The translations under genes were made by a program, and so were the position numbers. The notes under the pieces were generated by a model. The model was not told the DNA's origin. It made no database searches and was given only the letters and a program-made list of their open reading frames with translations. DNA of 23,057 bases from CAYZZU01 sp964483105. Its GTDB lineage: Bacteria > CG2-30-53-67. How positions within the stretch are numbered: position 1 is the first letter of the stretch; each line of letters starts with the position of its first letter. Positions 6,617 through 14,337 of the stretch are shown piece by piece. The stretch spans positions 1 through 23,057 of the forward strand of contig CAYZZU010000035.1 in NCBI GenBank assembly GCA_964483105.1, written 5' to 3'.

Positions 6617-7807
6617 TTAATCAAGGGAATCTGAAATCAGTGCAAGGGTGGAGGAACCGGTGAGGGTTACATTGAGCCCGTTTATGGGGGCCAGTTCATT
6701 CCGGGTGAAGAACCCGATCAGAGGAAGTGGCCCGAAATATCTTCGGATCAGCCCGATTTCGACATTTTTTGAACCGTACAGGGAGATTCCCCTTACCGAA
6801 CTTGTGAAATAAAGGCCGAAGCGTGGAGGATTGGATGCCAGACTTGCGGCAATTTGCCGCAGGCATTCCTGAAACTCCCGGCCGCTCCTCAGTGCGTCCC
6901 GGATCATGAAGAAGAGGGGGCGCCCCTCTTCGATCTCCCGGGTTGTCAGAAGACTTCCATCCGAAGGGTCTACGCCGGTGATTTCACAAACGACGTACTC
7001 TCCCGGTTCCAGCTCAGTTCCGGAAGGGTCGGCCGGGAATCCGATTTTTACGCGTTCGAGGGTTTTTGAGAGATTGCTGAACAGAGGTTTCTGAATGAGC
7101 TGGGACAGATGCTCCGCAGGCGGCCTGCCTCGGAGTTCGCGGATCCGGTTTTTGTCTGATCGGGTCACGATCAATGGTCCGGTTACCGGGTGAAAGGCCT
7201 GTGAGATCCCGATGGAACATGAAAACTCTCCCGTCAGATAGAGACCGGAGAGTGATCCGGGTGCCTGGTCCCTCTCATTGAACTGGACTGACTCTCCCGC
7301 TCCGCTTTTTCCGGACGCGTATCCGCCGAGAATCGGGCAGGCCGGGGAGTTCCCCTCCCGGCGAGCGTTCAAAAGTGTGGGGTCGTTTCCTGTGGCGGCG
7401 TCCGGGAACAGGAGCAGCACCTCCTCCTGTTTTTTGTATTTCCGGGTCCAGTCGTCGATGGTCCGTGCCGCGATTCCGTTTCTGTCTGTGATATTCCTGA
7501 AGAAAAAGGAGTGTCCGGAAATCCGGTCTGAATGCAGCGTCATGACGGCAATTCCCGGCCCGTCTTCGATCTCTTCCTGGTGGGTCAGGACGCCGGAGCC
7601 CGAGCAACCGGCTACCTGGACGGCTCCGGTGATTTCCCGGAGTGTCTGAACCGCCGCCGGGACGGCTTTTGTGTGGTGGGGGGTGACGAACAATAGAGCG
7701 AATTCGGATTGAGGGTTCTGGATTCCGGACAGGGCCAGTCTGGAGGCTTCCCTGATCCCCGTGAGCGTATCCTCTTTTTTTGAATATCCGACCCCGACGC
7801 TGATCAT
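6617..7807 (-). CDS. FIST domain sensory protein
   Basis: A 396-residue soluble protein with a FIST N-terminal domain (about residues 20-195) and a FIST C-terminal domain (about 210-375). The start MISVGVGYSKKEDT, the VAGCSGSGVLT segment near residue 90, the GGYASG motif near 160 and the late LYGSKNVEIGLIRRYFG-like stretch before a final PLIGFFTRNELAPI motif fit the family. FIST proteins are thought to bind small ligands, perhaps amino acids, and feed two-component or cyclic-di-GMP signalling. This one has no fused output domain, no membrane segment and no neighbouring kinase, so its partner is unknown. The ATG start has a weak AGGGG about eight bases upstream but a strong promoter. The family call is strong; the ligand is unknown. 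Confidence 0.88.
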   Translation of the reverse strand: MISVGVGYSKKEDTLTGIREASRLALSGIQNPQSEFALLFVTPHHTKAVPAAVQTLREITGAVQVAGCSGSGVLTHQEEIEDGPGIAVMTLHSDRISGHSFFFRNITDRNGIAARTIDDWTRKYKKQEEVLLLFPDAATGNDPTLLNARREGNSPACPILGGYASGKSGAGESVQFNERDQAPGSLSGLYLTGEFSCSIGISQAFHPVTGPLIVTRSDKNRIRELRGRPPAEHLSQLIQKPLFSNLSKTLERVKIGFPADPSGTELEPGEYVVCEITGVDPSDGSLLTTREIEEGRPLFFMIRDALRSGREFQECLRQIAASLASNPPRFGLYFTSSVRGISLYGSKNVEIGLIRRYFGPLPLIGFFTRNELAPINGLNVTLTGSSTLALISDSLD

Positions 7808-7836
7808 GGTGTAACCCCTGGAGGATATTACCGGAT

Positions 7837-7866
7837 ATTAGACCATGGATTACGCGGTTCTGTCAA
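7837..7866 (-). promoter_or_regulatory. Strong promoter for the FIST gene
   Basis: Reading leftward, a perfect TTGACA (7866-7861) is followed after 18 bases by TCTAAT (7842-7837; five of six). Transcription would start near 7830, about 23 bases before the ATG. The direct repeat GGATATTA (7823-7830 and 7833-7840 on the plus strand) overlaps the -10 and probable start and could be an operator. Confidence 0.6.
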
Positions 7867-7873
7867 ACCCGGA

Positions 7874-7903
7874 TTGACGCCCCCCCCCGTTTTGTGGTTC
7901 AAT
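7874..7903 (+). promoter_or_regulatory. Possible promoter with a nine-C tract in its spacer
   Basis: TTGACG (7874-7879; five of six) is followed by nine consecutive C (7880-7888) and, 18 bases after the -35, a weak -10-like TTCAAT (7898-7903). The next gene starts at 7912 with no visible ribosome binding site, so the transcript would have almost no leader. The -10 is poor, so this is a candidate only. Confidence 0.3.
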
Positions 7904-7911
7904 GGCATTCC

Positions 7912-8736
7912 ATGAAGACGTCGATCCGAATCGGTGAATTCCAATGCACGATCCTGGAGGGGGGAAGCTTCCGTGTGGACGGCGGGGCCATGTTCGGAGT
8001 TGTGCCACGCGTTCTCTGGGAAAAGAGGGCGCAACCGGATTCACACAACCGGGTGGAACTGGCCGTGAACTCTCTCCTGATCGAGGGCGGGGGGCGCGTT
8101 GTCCTGGTGGATCCCGGCATCGGAAAAAGGGAAATGGAGCGCTTCGGTCGGCATTATGCCATTCAGCCGGAAGGAGGAGTCAACCGGGGGCTTGAAAACA
8201 TGGGTCTTACGCCTGATGCTGTGGACCTGGTAATCAACACCCATCTTCACTGGGACCATTCCGGGGCCGACCTGGTTCCCCTCCCGGGTGGAGGGGCGGT
8301 TCCGGCCTATCCCAACGCGTTGTACCTCGTGCAGCAGGGTGAATGGGAATCGGCCTGTCATCCCGATGAGATCACCCGGGCAAGTTACCTCTTTCAGGAT
8401 GATACCACCCTGCTTCGAACCGGGAGATTGGAGGTCCTGCATGGGGATTGTGAAATCGTACCGGGGATCCGCGTGATCCGGACTCCGGGCCACACCCCTT
8501 ATCACCAGTCCGTATTGGTGGAATCCGGGGGAGAGGCTCTGCTCTATCTCGGCGACCTCATTCCTACGGTTTCTCATCTTCCGCTTCCCTACATCACCGC
8601 TTTGGACCTGGAACCGAGTCGCACCCTCTCCACAAAGAAGCGGATCCTCCGGTCGGCCGGGGAGAAGGGGTGGTTTCTTGCCTTCTGTCACGAAAAGGAG
8701 AAGAAAATTCTCGCGGGACGCGGGACCGATCCCTGA
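7912..8736 (+). CDS. Metallo-beta-lactamase-fold hydrolase
   Basis: A 274-residue soluble MBL-fold protein. The metal-binding motif HLHWDH places His111, His113, Asp115 and His116 in the usual HxHxDH spacing. Later ligands are seen in TPGHTPYHQSV (about 195) and LYLGDLIPT (about 215), and a C-terminal His in AFCHEK. The overall pattern (VDPGIGKRE, NTHLHWDHSGAD, LVQQGEWE) resembles the lactonase-like and glyoxalase-like group; the substrate cannot be told. I chose ATG 7912 because the protein's first beta strand begins just after it; GTG 7894 would add six residues. Neither has a clear Shine-Dalgarno. It is divergent from the FIST gene by 104 bp. Confidence 0.85.
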   Translation: MKTSIRIGEFQCTILEGGSFRVDGGAMFGVVPRVLWEKRAQPDSHNRVELAVNSLLIEGGGRVVLVDPGIGKREMERFGRHYAIQPEGGVNRGLENMGLTPDAVDLVINTHLHWDHSGADLVPLPGGGAVPAYPNALYLVQQGEWESACHPDEITRASYLFQDDTTLLRTGRLEVLHGDCEIVPGIRVIRTPGHTPYHQSVLVESGGEALLYLGDLIPTVSHLPLPYITALDLEPSRTLSTKKRILRSAGEKGWFLAFCHEKEKKILAGRGTDP

Positions 8737-8904
8737 TTCAAACCACTGGCCGCTGATTTTCGATTGTCAGAATGGTCGATCTGTGTTACGTTTTAGGCCG
8801 TTCACCGACGGTTTCGTAAAGAGTCCATCTTTATTGGCAACGGATCCTCAACGGGGTTTGAAGGAGGAGCGGTGTTTCGCTCCTGCCGGAAGGAGGAGTG
8901 GCGA
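8737..8904 (+). promoter_or_regulatory. Structured leader of the MEMO-family gene
   Basis: This 168-bp gap holds two stem-loops. TTACG (8786-8790) pairs with CGTAA (8815-8819), enclosing CCGT (8798-8801) / ACGG (8808-8811). Farther down, AGGAGCG (8865-8871) pairs perfectly with CGCTCCT (8878-8884) around GTGTTT. The second stem occludes an upstream AAGGAGG (8861-8867) and ends six bases before the real one (8890-8896). This could affect translation; it is an inference from sequence alone. Confidence 0.35.
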
Positions 8905-9708
8905 ATGGGAATGGTTCGGAGTCCTGTTGTAGCAGGCACCTTTTACGAGGCCGACCCTGCGCGGTTGGAGACGTGTCTGAATCAGTATCTGGCACCTCAA
9001 GCCAGGCAGCCGGCACGGGGTGTTCTGGTTCCCCACGCCGGATATATCTATTCCGGGGAGGTGGCGGGAGCGGTTTATTCCCGGATCGTCATTCCTGAAT
9101 CCTATGTGATCCTGGGGCCGAATCATACCGGTTGCGGAAGTGTGGCATCCATCCTGTGCCACGGAAGCTGGGAAACGCCGCTTGGGTCCATGGAGATTGA
9201 TACGGAATTGGCTTCCTCGATACTGGACGGATCCCGGATCGTGAAGGAGGACGCCGAGGCTCATCGGAATGAGCACGCGATCGAGGTGCAGCTTCCTTTT
9301 TTACAGGCACTGGGTGGCGGGTCTTTTGTTCCTCTGACGCTGATGGGTGTCGATTTTGAGAGCTGCCGTGATGTGGCGAAAGCGGTCGTCCGCGCGGTCC
9401 GGAATAGTGGAAAGTCGGTACTGATTGTGGCAAGTTCGGATATGACTCATTATGAAAGCCGTGATTCCGCATCGGTGAAAGACCGGCTGGCGCTGGACCG
9501 GGTGGAGCAGCTCGATCCCCGCGGGCTTTATGACGTGGTCCGGAAACGCCGTATCTCGATGTGCGGATTCATCCCCGCGACGATTATGCTGCTTGCGGTC
9601 AGGGAACTGGGTGCGGAAAAGGCGTCGGTGGTACGGTATGCGAACTCGGGGGATGTGACCGGTGATTACGACCAGGTCGTGGGATATGCGGGTGTGATCG
9701 TTGAGTAG
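8905..9708 (+). CDS. amrB: AmmeMemoRadiSam system protein B (MEMO family)
   Basis: A 267-residue protein of the MEMO1/AmrB family, structurally related to LigB-type nonheme iron dioxygenases. Conserved stretches are VRSPVVAGTFYEAD at the start, VPHAGYIYSG (His44), LGPNHTG (His74), NEHAIEVQLPFLQ (His124) and SSDMTHY (Asp179, His182). The active-site His/Cys set of MEMO1 is broadly retained, with Cys223-region MCGFIP also visible. In bacteria it is often encoded beside AMMECR1 and a radical-SAM protein; neither partner is here, so this copy is isolated in the window. ATG 8905 is chosen because AAGGAGG lies eight bases upstream and family members start at this point; a GTG at 8872 is the alternative. 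Biochemical role is not established. Confidence 0.92.
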   Translation: MGMVRSPVVAGTFYEADPARLETCLNQYLAPQARQPARGVLVPHAGYIYSGEVAGAVYSRIVIPESYVILGPNHTGCGSVASILCHGSWETPLGSMEIDTELASSILDGSRIVKEDAEAHRNEHAIEVQLPFLQALGGGSFVPLTLMGVDFESCRDVAKAVVRAVRNSGKSVLIVASSDMTHYESRDSASVKDRLALDRVEQLDPRGLYDVVRKRRISMCGFIPATIMLLAVRELGAEKASVVRYANSGDVTGDYDQVVGYAGVIVE

Positions 9709-9719
9709 GAAGGGAGTGT

Positions 9720-10589
9720 GTGCGGTTCTGCGTTCTGGCGAGTGGAAGTAGCGGCAATACGGTCTATCTGGAATCGAATGGAACCAGAGTCCTGGTGGAC
9801 GCCGGATTAAGCGGGAAGGAGCTTGAGAAAAGGCTCGATGCCATCGGAGTGAATTCCGCTCAACTGGATGGGATTCTGGTTACCCATGAACATACGGATC
9901 ATATCCTGGGGGTCGGAACCGTTTCCAGGAAATACGAGGTACCGGTCTACATCCACCCGGATACCCTGGGGGCCGCGGCGGGACGGCTTGGTCGGCTTCC
10001 CTCGACTTCGTTCTTTGAGGTGGGAGTTCCCTTCCGGATGGGTCACTTCCGTGTCACATCTTTTCCCGTTCCGCATGATGCGGCCAATCCGGTCGGTTTT
10101 ACCTTCACGACGAACGGCAAGAAGCTGGGAGTCGCCACGGATATGGGGTATGTCACTCCCCTGATCCGGGAACGGCTGACCGGGGCCAATGCCCTGATCC
10201 TCGAGTCCAATCATGATCTGGCGATGCTGAAAAAGGGACCTTATGCCTGGTCTTTGAAGCAGCGGGTTATGGGGCGCCGGGGGCACCTCTCGAATGAGGA
10301 TGCCGGCATGCTGCTGCGATCTCTTCTCCACAGGGATCTGAGCAGCGTGGTCCTGGCGCATATCAGTCAGGTCAATAACCGTCTCTCCATCGCCTACCGG
10401 ACCGCTCTGAAGGCCCTGCGGGGAGGAGAGGGCACCCCCCGGTTGTATGCCGCCCGGCAGGGGGAAGTGGGGAGCCTCATCGAAATACCGGCGCGCCTGT
10501 CTGTGCGCCTGCCTGCGCGTGAAGACACGCAGACAGTCGGTCGCACGCGGAGGGGACCTCATGGCGCCGAATCCATCCGGAAACCATGA
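9720..10589 (+). CDS. MBL-fold metallohydrolase of the YycJ/WalJ type
   Basis: A 289-residue MBL-fold protein. The N-terminus MRFCVLASGSSGNTVYLESN is the signature of the YycJ/WalJ group, proposed to be DNA exonucleases linked to replication or cell-wall stress. The metal motif HEHTDH gives His56, His58, Asp60 and His61; later ligands are PHDAANP (about 119), ATDMGYV (about 141) and ESNHD (about 162), with AHISQVNN near 217. It starts at GTG with AGGGAG immediately upstream. The domain normally ends near IEIP (residue 257); the last 32 residues are encoded partly by a palindromic repeat (10495-10536). Its TGA overlaps the ligA ATG in ATGA, so the two are translationally coupled. A link to DNA repair fits that pairing. 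Confidence 0.88.
   Translation: MRFCVLASGSSGNTVYLESNGTRVLVDAGLSGKELEKRLDAIGVNSAQLDGILVTHEHTDHILGVGTVSRKYEVPVYIHPDTLGAAAGRLGRLPSTSFFEVGVPFRMGHFRVTSFPVPHDAANPVGFTFTTNGKKLGVATDMGYVTPLIRERLTGANALILESNHDLAMLKKGPYAWSLKQRVMGRRGHLSNEDAGMLLRSLLHRDLSSVVLAHISQVNNRLSIAYRTALKALRGGEGTPRLYAARQGEVGSLIEIPARLSVRLPAREDTQTVGRTRRGPHGAESIRKP
10495..10536. repeat. CTGTCTG palindromic repeat inside a gene's 3' end
   Basis: CTGTCTG (10497-10503) pairs with CAGACAG (10530-10536), and an inner arm CTGCCTGCGCGTG (10509-10521) pairs imperfectly with CACGCAGACAG (10526-10536). The same unit type occurs at 18133-18165. It is translated as part of the tail of the YycJ-like protein without breaking the frame. Confidence 0.65.
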
Positions 10590-12625
10590 ACAGAAAAGAA
10601 GCCGCGCTGAGGGCTGAAATCCTCCGAAAGGAAATCATCCGGCACGATCGCCTTTATTACGTCGAGAACCAGCCCGAGATTTCCGATGAAGAATACGACC
10701 GGCTGATGCGGGAGCTGATCGGGATTGAACGGAGTTTCCCGAATCTTGTGACACCGGATTCCCCCACGCAACGGGTGGGGGCGGGGCCCATCGAGGGGTT
10801 TTCTCCGGTTTTGCACCGGGTCCCCATGTTGAGCCTGGGCAACACTTATTCCAGGGAGGAACTGAAGGAGTTCTCCGCCCGGCTCAAACGGTTTCTCAAG
10901 GGGGAAGACTCCCGTTTTGTGGCCGAGCTTAAAATTGATGGCGTGGCGATTTCTCTTCGATATGAAGGAGGACTTTTCGTGCAGGGCGCCACGCGGGGAG
11001 ATGGCACCACCGGAGACGATGTCACGGCGAACCTGCGGACGATCCGGAGTATTCCACTCCGCATCCCGGATTCAGGCGGGACGATTGAGGTGCGGGGCGA
11101 AATCTATATGAGCCGGCCGGGATTCGACCGGATGAATGAAGAGCGCCTGAACCGTGGGGAAGAGCCGTTTGCCAATCCGCGAAATGCTGCGGCCGGGTCT
11201 TTGAAACTCCTCGACCCGAATCTGACCGCCGAAAGGCCCCTGGATATTTTCGTGTACGACCTGGTTGATGACGAGTCTCCTTTGGCCTATCATCACGAAA
11301 AACTCCAAGTGTTAAAGGAGATGGGCTTTCGTGTCAATCCTCATTTCCGGGTCTGCGCATCCATGGATGAAGTCATTCGATACTGTGATGCGTGGGCGCG
11401 GAGACGACAGACCCTGGACTACGACATCGATGGTGTCGTGGTGAAGGTTGATTCCCTTCTCCAGCAGACGAGGCTCGGCTCCACCGCCAGAAATCCACGC
11501 TGGGCGATATCCTATAAATTCCCCGCGAGTCAGGCGACGACCGTGGTGGAGAAGATCGTACTCCAGGTCGGGCGGACCGGGACTATTACCCCTGTGGCGC
11601 AATTGACTCCGGTTGAACTTTCCGGATCGACGGTCCGGCGGGCCACTCTCCACAACGAAGACGAGATCCGCCGCAAAGACATCCGGGTCGGAGACACGGT
11701 CCTGATTGAAAAGGGAGGAGAAATCATCCCCAAGGTGGTGAAGGTGATCCAGAGTAAGAGGACCGGGAAGGAGCTTCCATTCCGGATGCCGCCTCAGTGT
11801 CCGGTTTGCGGGGATCGGATCGCGAAGGCCGGCGATGAAGTCGCATGGCGTTGTGTGAACCCTTTCTGTCCGGCCCAGTTGAGAAGAACCATTGAGCATT
11901 TTGTGTCGCGGGGGGCCATGGATATCGAAGGTATGGGACGGGCCCTGATTGAGCAGCTCGTGTCTAAGGGGCGGGTCCGGGATTACTCCGATCTTTATTT
12001 TCTCGATCGGGAGGAGGTGGCGGCCTTCGAACGGATGGGCCGGAAATCAGCGGAGAATATCTTCGCGGCCATTGAGCGGAGTAAAGTCCGTTCCCTTTCC
12101 CGCCTGATCTACGCCCTCGGGATCCGGTTTGTGGGGAGCAAAACGGCCGAAATTCTGGCCCGTAGATACCGAGGGCTTGACGCTCTGGGAGCGGCGTCAC
12201 GGGAGGAGCTGGAGTCGATCGAGGAGGTGGGGCCGCGGATTGCCGATAGCATCCGATCGTTTTTTCTTTCGGAGAAAAATCGTCAGGTTCTCCGCCGCCT
12301 GGAACAGGCCGGTGTCATGACCCGTGAGAACGTACCGGAGAGCTCCAGTCCGCGACCCCTCGAGGGAAAGCGCTTTGTCTTCACCGGCACCCTCTCCATC
12401 CCGAGACATCTGGCTGAAGAGAAAGTCCTCTCGCTGGGGGGCCGAACCTCCGGTTCGGTCAGTCGGAATACGGACTATGTGGTGTGTGGTGATTCACCCG
12501 GTTCCAAGTACCGGAAGGCACGGGACCTGGGAGTGAGATGTCTGACGGAAGAGGAGTTTACCTCTCTTCTGGATGAGATGAATCCGAATCGTAGGAGCAG
12601 ACCGGAGGAGAGGGAGGGTTCCTGA
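10586..12625 (+). CDS. ligA: NAD-dependent DNA ligase
   Basis: Seals nicks in duplex DNA using NAD+ during replication and repair. The 679-residue length is typical (670-680). Domains in order: Ia NAD-binding region with HDRLYYVENQPEISDEEYD (about 20-38), adenylation domain with the AMP-accepting Lys116 in LKIDG, OB fold (about 325-400), a zinc finger with Cys405, Cys408, Cys423 and Cys428, helix-hairpin-helix repeats (about 440-580), and a BRCT domain (about 595-665) starting PLEGKRFVFTGTL. The ATG overlaps the stop of the upstream MBL gene; there is only a weak GGAA before it, so expression likely depends on coupling. It is convergent with lysR, 54 bp apart. All key residues are present. 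Confidence 0.98.
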   Translation: MNRKEAALRAEILRKEIIRHDRLYYVENQPEISDEEYDRLMRELIGIERSFPNLVTPDSPTQRVGAGPIEGFSPVLHRVPMLSLGNTYSREELKEFSARLKRFLKGEDSRFVAELKIDGVAISLRYEGGLFVQGATRGDGTTGDDVTANLRTIRSIPLRIPDSGGTIEVRGEIYMSRPGFDRMNEERLNRGEEPFANPRNAAAGSLKLLDPNLTAERPLDIFVYDLVDDESPLAYHHEKLQVLKEMGFRVNPHFRVCASMDEVIRYCDAWARRRQTLDYDIDGVVVKVDSLLQQTRLGSTARNPRWAISYKFPASQATTVVEKIVLQVGRTGTITPVAQLTPVELSGSTVRRATLHNEDEIRRKDIRVGDTVLIEKGGEIIPKVVKVIQSKRTGKELPFRMPPQCPVCGDRIAKAGDEVAWRCVNPFCPAQLRRTIEHFVSRGAMDIEGMGRALIEQLVSKGRVRDYSDLYFLDREEVAAFERMGRKSAENIFAAIERSKVRSLSRLIYALGIRFVGSKTAEILARRYRGLDALGAASREELESIEEVGPRIADSIRSFFLSEKNRQVLRRLEQAGVMTRENVPESSSPRPLEGKRFVFTGTLSIPRHLAEEKVLSLGGRTSGSVSRNTDYVVCGDSPGSKYRKARDLGVRCLTEEEFTSLLDEMNPNRRSRPEEREGS

Positions 12626-12679
12626 AGTTCCTGTGAAGATTATGACGGCAGGGGATGCGACTTTTTCGATCCTCTGACC

Positions 12680-13591
12680 TCAGGGAGAGGGAGGGGGCGG
12701 GGATTCGTGCAGGAAATTCAGAAAGGTCTGGGCCACATGGGTATAGAGCTCCTGATCGAGGCGGATCAGGATAAAGTCGCGGGAGAGGGGGGCCTCGCAC
12801 ATCTCGACGATCTGCAACGTACCCTCCAAGAGCTGTTCCCGAACGGCCCATTTCGACACGCAGGCAAAACCGATTCCCCGTTCCACGGCCCGGATGATCA
12901 GATCGGTGCTGGCCGAGGTCATGACAATCTTCAGGTCCGAGGGTTTGATCCCCATCTCCTGAAAACGGTTTTCAACCATGTGACGCGTTCCCGATCCCTT
13001 TTCCCTCCGGATGAAAGACTCCGTGAGCAGTTCTTCCTTGGAGATTCTCCGTCGCGTTGGATCGGCCCAGGGATGATCTTTCCCGACAATCAGGACCAGT
13101 TCATCCTCGCACAGCTTTTCTGAAAGAACGCCCGGGTAATAAACTTTATCCTCCACCAGCCCGATCTCAATGTCCCCCCGGACCAGGGAGTCCAGGACTC
13201 CTCTCGTGTTGTTCACTACGTGGTGGATCCGGATCATGGGATATTGTTTCTGGAACTTGAAGAGAACTTCCGGAAAGACATAACGGGCCACCGTGGTGCT
13301 GGTCCCCACGGAAAGGACTCCCCGGACCGTATTGGCCAGCTCATCCACCTCCTTGAGCGTGGCCGCGTATTTCTTGAGGATTTCCTGCGCCCTTTTGAAA
13401 AACTGCTTTCCAATCGAGGTCAGGGAGACAGCGCCTCGCTGGCGGTGGACCAACTGCACGCCGAGTTCTTCTTCGAGGTTCTTGATGATTCGGCTCACGG
13501 CGGACTGGGTGATGAAATGTTCCTCCGCCGCCTTGGAAAAATTCAATGTTTTCGCGACGGTGCAGAAGACCTGGAGCCGGTGATCATCCAT
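12680..13591 (-). CDS. LysR-type transcriptional regulator
   Basis: A 303-residue regulator. The N-terminal winged helix-turn-helix (residues 1-60) has the classic LTTR pattern FSKAAEEHFITQSAVSRIIK then NLEEELGVQLVHR. A linker helix and a periplasmic-binding-protein-like effector domain (about 90-295) follow, with VGTSTTVARYVFPEVL opening that domain. The effector domain resembles the CysL/CysB side of the family, including regulators annotated near sulfur or selenium metabolism; the ligand cannot be told. The C-terminus ends in a proline run, ESPPPPSP. It is divergent from the nuo operon, and an LTTR-type dyad lies between them. It is preceded by a promoter (13663-13634) and a purine-rich AGGGGAAG site. 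Class certain, target inferred. Confidence 0.93.
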   Translation of the reverse strand: MDDHRLQVFCTVAKTLNFSKAAEEHFITQSAVSRIIKNLEEELGVQLVHRQRGAVSLTSIGKQFFKRAQEILKKYAATLKEVDELANTVRGVLSVGTSTTVARYVFPEVLFKFQKQYPMIRIHHVVNNTRGVLDSLVRGDIEIGLVEDKVYYPGVLSEKLCEDELVLIVGKDHPWADPTRRRISKEELLTESFIRREKGSGTRHMVENRFQEMGIKPSDLKIVMTSASTDLIIRAVERGIGFACVSKWAVREQLLEGTLQIVEMCEAPLSRDFILIRLDQELYTHVAQTFLNFLHESPPPPSP

Positions 13592-13633
13592 GAAAAGCTT
13601 CCCCTTTTATTTAGGGTTCCATGCCATCAGACC

Positions 13634-13663
13634 ATACTAAAGGCCGGGCGGGGGGAAAGTCAA
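13634..13663 (-). promoter_or_regulatory. Promoter for the LysR-type regulator
   Basis: Reading leftward, TTGACT (13663-13658; five of six) is followed after 18 bases by TAGTAT (13639-13634; four of six). The LTTR dyad lies 25 bp upstream of this -35, a usual place for LysR-family binding. Confidence 0.5.
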
Positions 13664-13687
13664 CCGGAATCCGGCGACGTCCGGAAG

Positions 13688-13706
13688 CTATGATCTTTTC
13701 GCATAG
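13688..13706. promoter_or_regulatory. LysR-type operator dyad between lysR and nuoA
   Basis: CTATG (13688-13692), nine bases, then CATAG (13702-13706) form a perfect dyad that satisfies the LTTR consensus T-N11-A (T13691 to A13703). It lies between the divergent lysR and nuoA genes. LTTRs commonly bind such sites to control themselves and the divergent gene. No confident promoter for nuoA was found; TAGATT at 13751-13756 is a possible -10 without a clear -35. Confidence 0.6.
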
Positions 13707-13789
13707 GAGGGATCAGTTTTATGAATTTCCCTTCTGCTTTTATTTGTGGTTAGATTACCAAACGGAATAAAACAGTGTTTGAGGTTTTT

Positions 13790-14179
13790 ATGTTTTACGC
13801 CTTTTCCGGAGTGTTTCTCCTGATTCTCTTTTCGATCCTCTTTGTCCTGGGGGCGATGCTTCTCTCGTCGCTGATCCGGCCGGTGAAGCGTACACGGGAA
13901 AAGGGGATCACCTATGAATGCGGCGAGGAGCCTGTCGGGGGGGGGTGGGTCCAGTATAATATCCGGTTTTATATCATCGCGGTCATTTTCATCCTTTTTG
14001 ACGTGGAGGTGATCTTCATCTATCCGGTGGCCACGGTTTTTAAACGGTTTATCGCCGAAGGGTCGGGGATGTACGCCTTGGGTGAGCTTCTGGCCTTCGT
14101 TCTGATCCTGCTTTCCGGTCTGGTCTATGTCTGGAGGAAGGGTGATCTGAGATGGGTCAAGTCGATCCGGGAGGAATAA
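13790..14179 (+). CDS. nuoA: NADH-quinone oxidoreductase subunit A
   Basis: A small inner-membrane subunit of complex I (ND3 equivalent) at the hinge between the membrane and peripheral arms. Three transmembrane helices are visible (about residues 3-26, 59-80 and 91-110). The family loop is present as ITYECGEEPVGGGWVQYN, with the Cys involved in the active/deactive transition region, followed by FYIIAVIFILFDVEVIFIYP. ATG 13790 has GAGG five bases upstream; GTG 13775 would add five residues and has no good ribosome site. The stop codon lies inside the left arm of a large palindrome. It is the first gene of the operon. Confidence 0.95.
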   Translation: MFYAFSGVFLLILFSILFVLGAMLLSSLIRPVKRTREKGITYECGEEPVGGGWVQYNIRFYIIAVIFILFDVEVIFIYPVATVFKRFIAEGSGMYALGELLAFVLILLSGLVYVWRKGDLRWVKSIREE

Positions 14180-14304
14180 CGGCGGTGCGAAAAGGTTGCC
14201 TGCTGCGTTGATCAGGCATTGAGCTCGGAGTAAACGTACCACAAAGTACGCCTCACTCCTTAAAACCTTCGCGTCTTGCATCCAACCGGTTCACGCCACC
14301 GTTA
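14177..14304. repeat. 128-bp imperfect palindromic element between nuoA and nuoB
   Basis: The outer arms are 14177-14198 and 14283-14304 (TAACGGCGGTGCG against CGCCACCGTTA, with transitions). A central hairpin is CGTAC (14235-14239) / GTACG (14246-14250), and GGAGT / ACTCC pairs lie between. The arms are concentric to within two bases, so the whole unit can fold as one cruciform or RNA stem. I recall similar palindromes (core GCTCGGAGTA...CCTCACTCC) as dispersed repeats in environmental genomes, but cannot verify this here. The nuoA stop lies in the left arm; the nuoB ribosome site is outside the right one. Confidence 0.75.
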
Positions 14305-14337
14305 CGGTAGGTAGAAACAGGAATATTGGAGGGGTCC

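Noticed and set aside
6452..6634. 60-residue plus-strand open frame over the CACGGAG repeat
   Set aside because: It is translated repeat DNA and overlaps the FIST gene end; no ribosome site.
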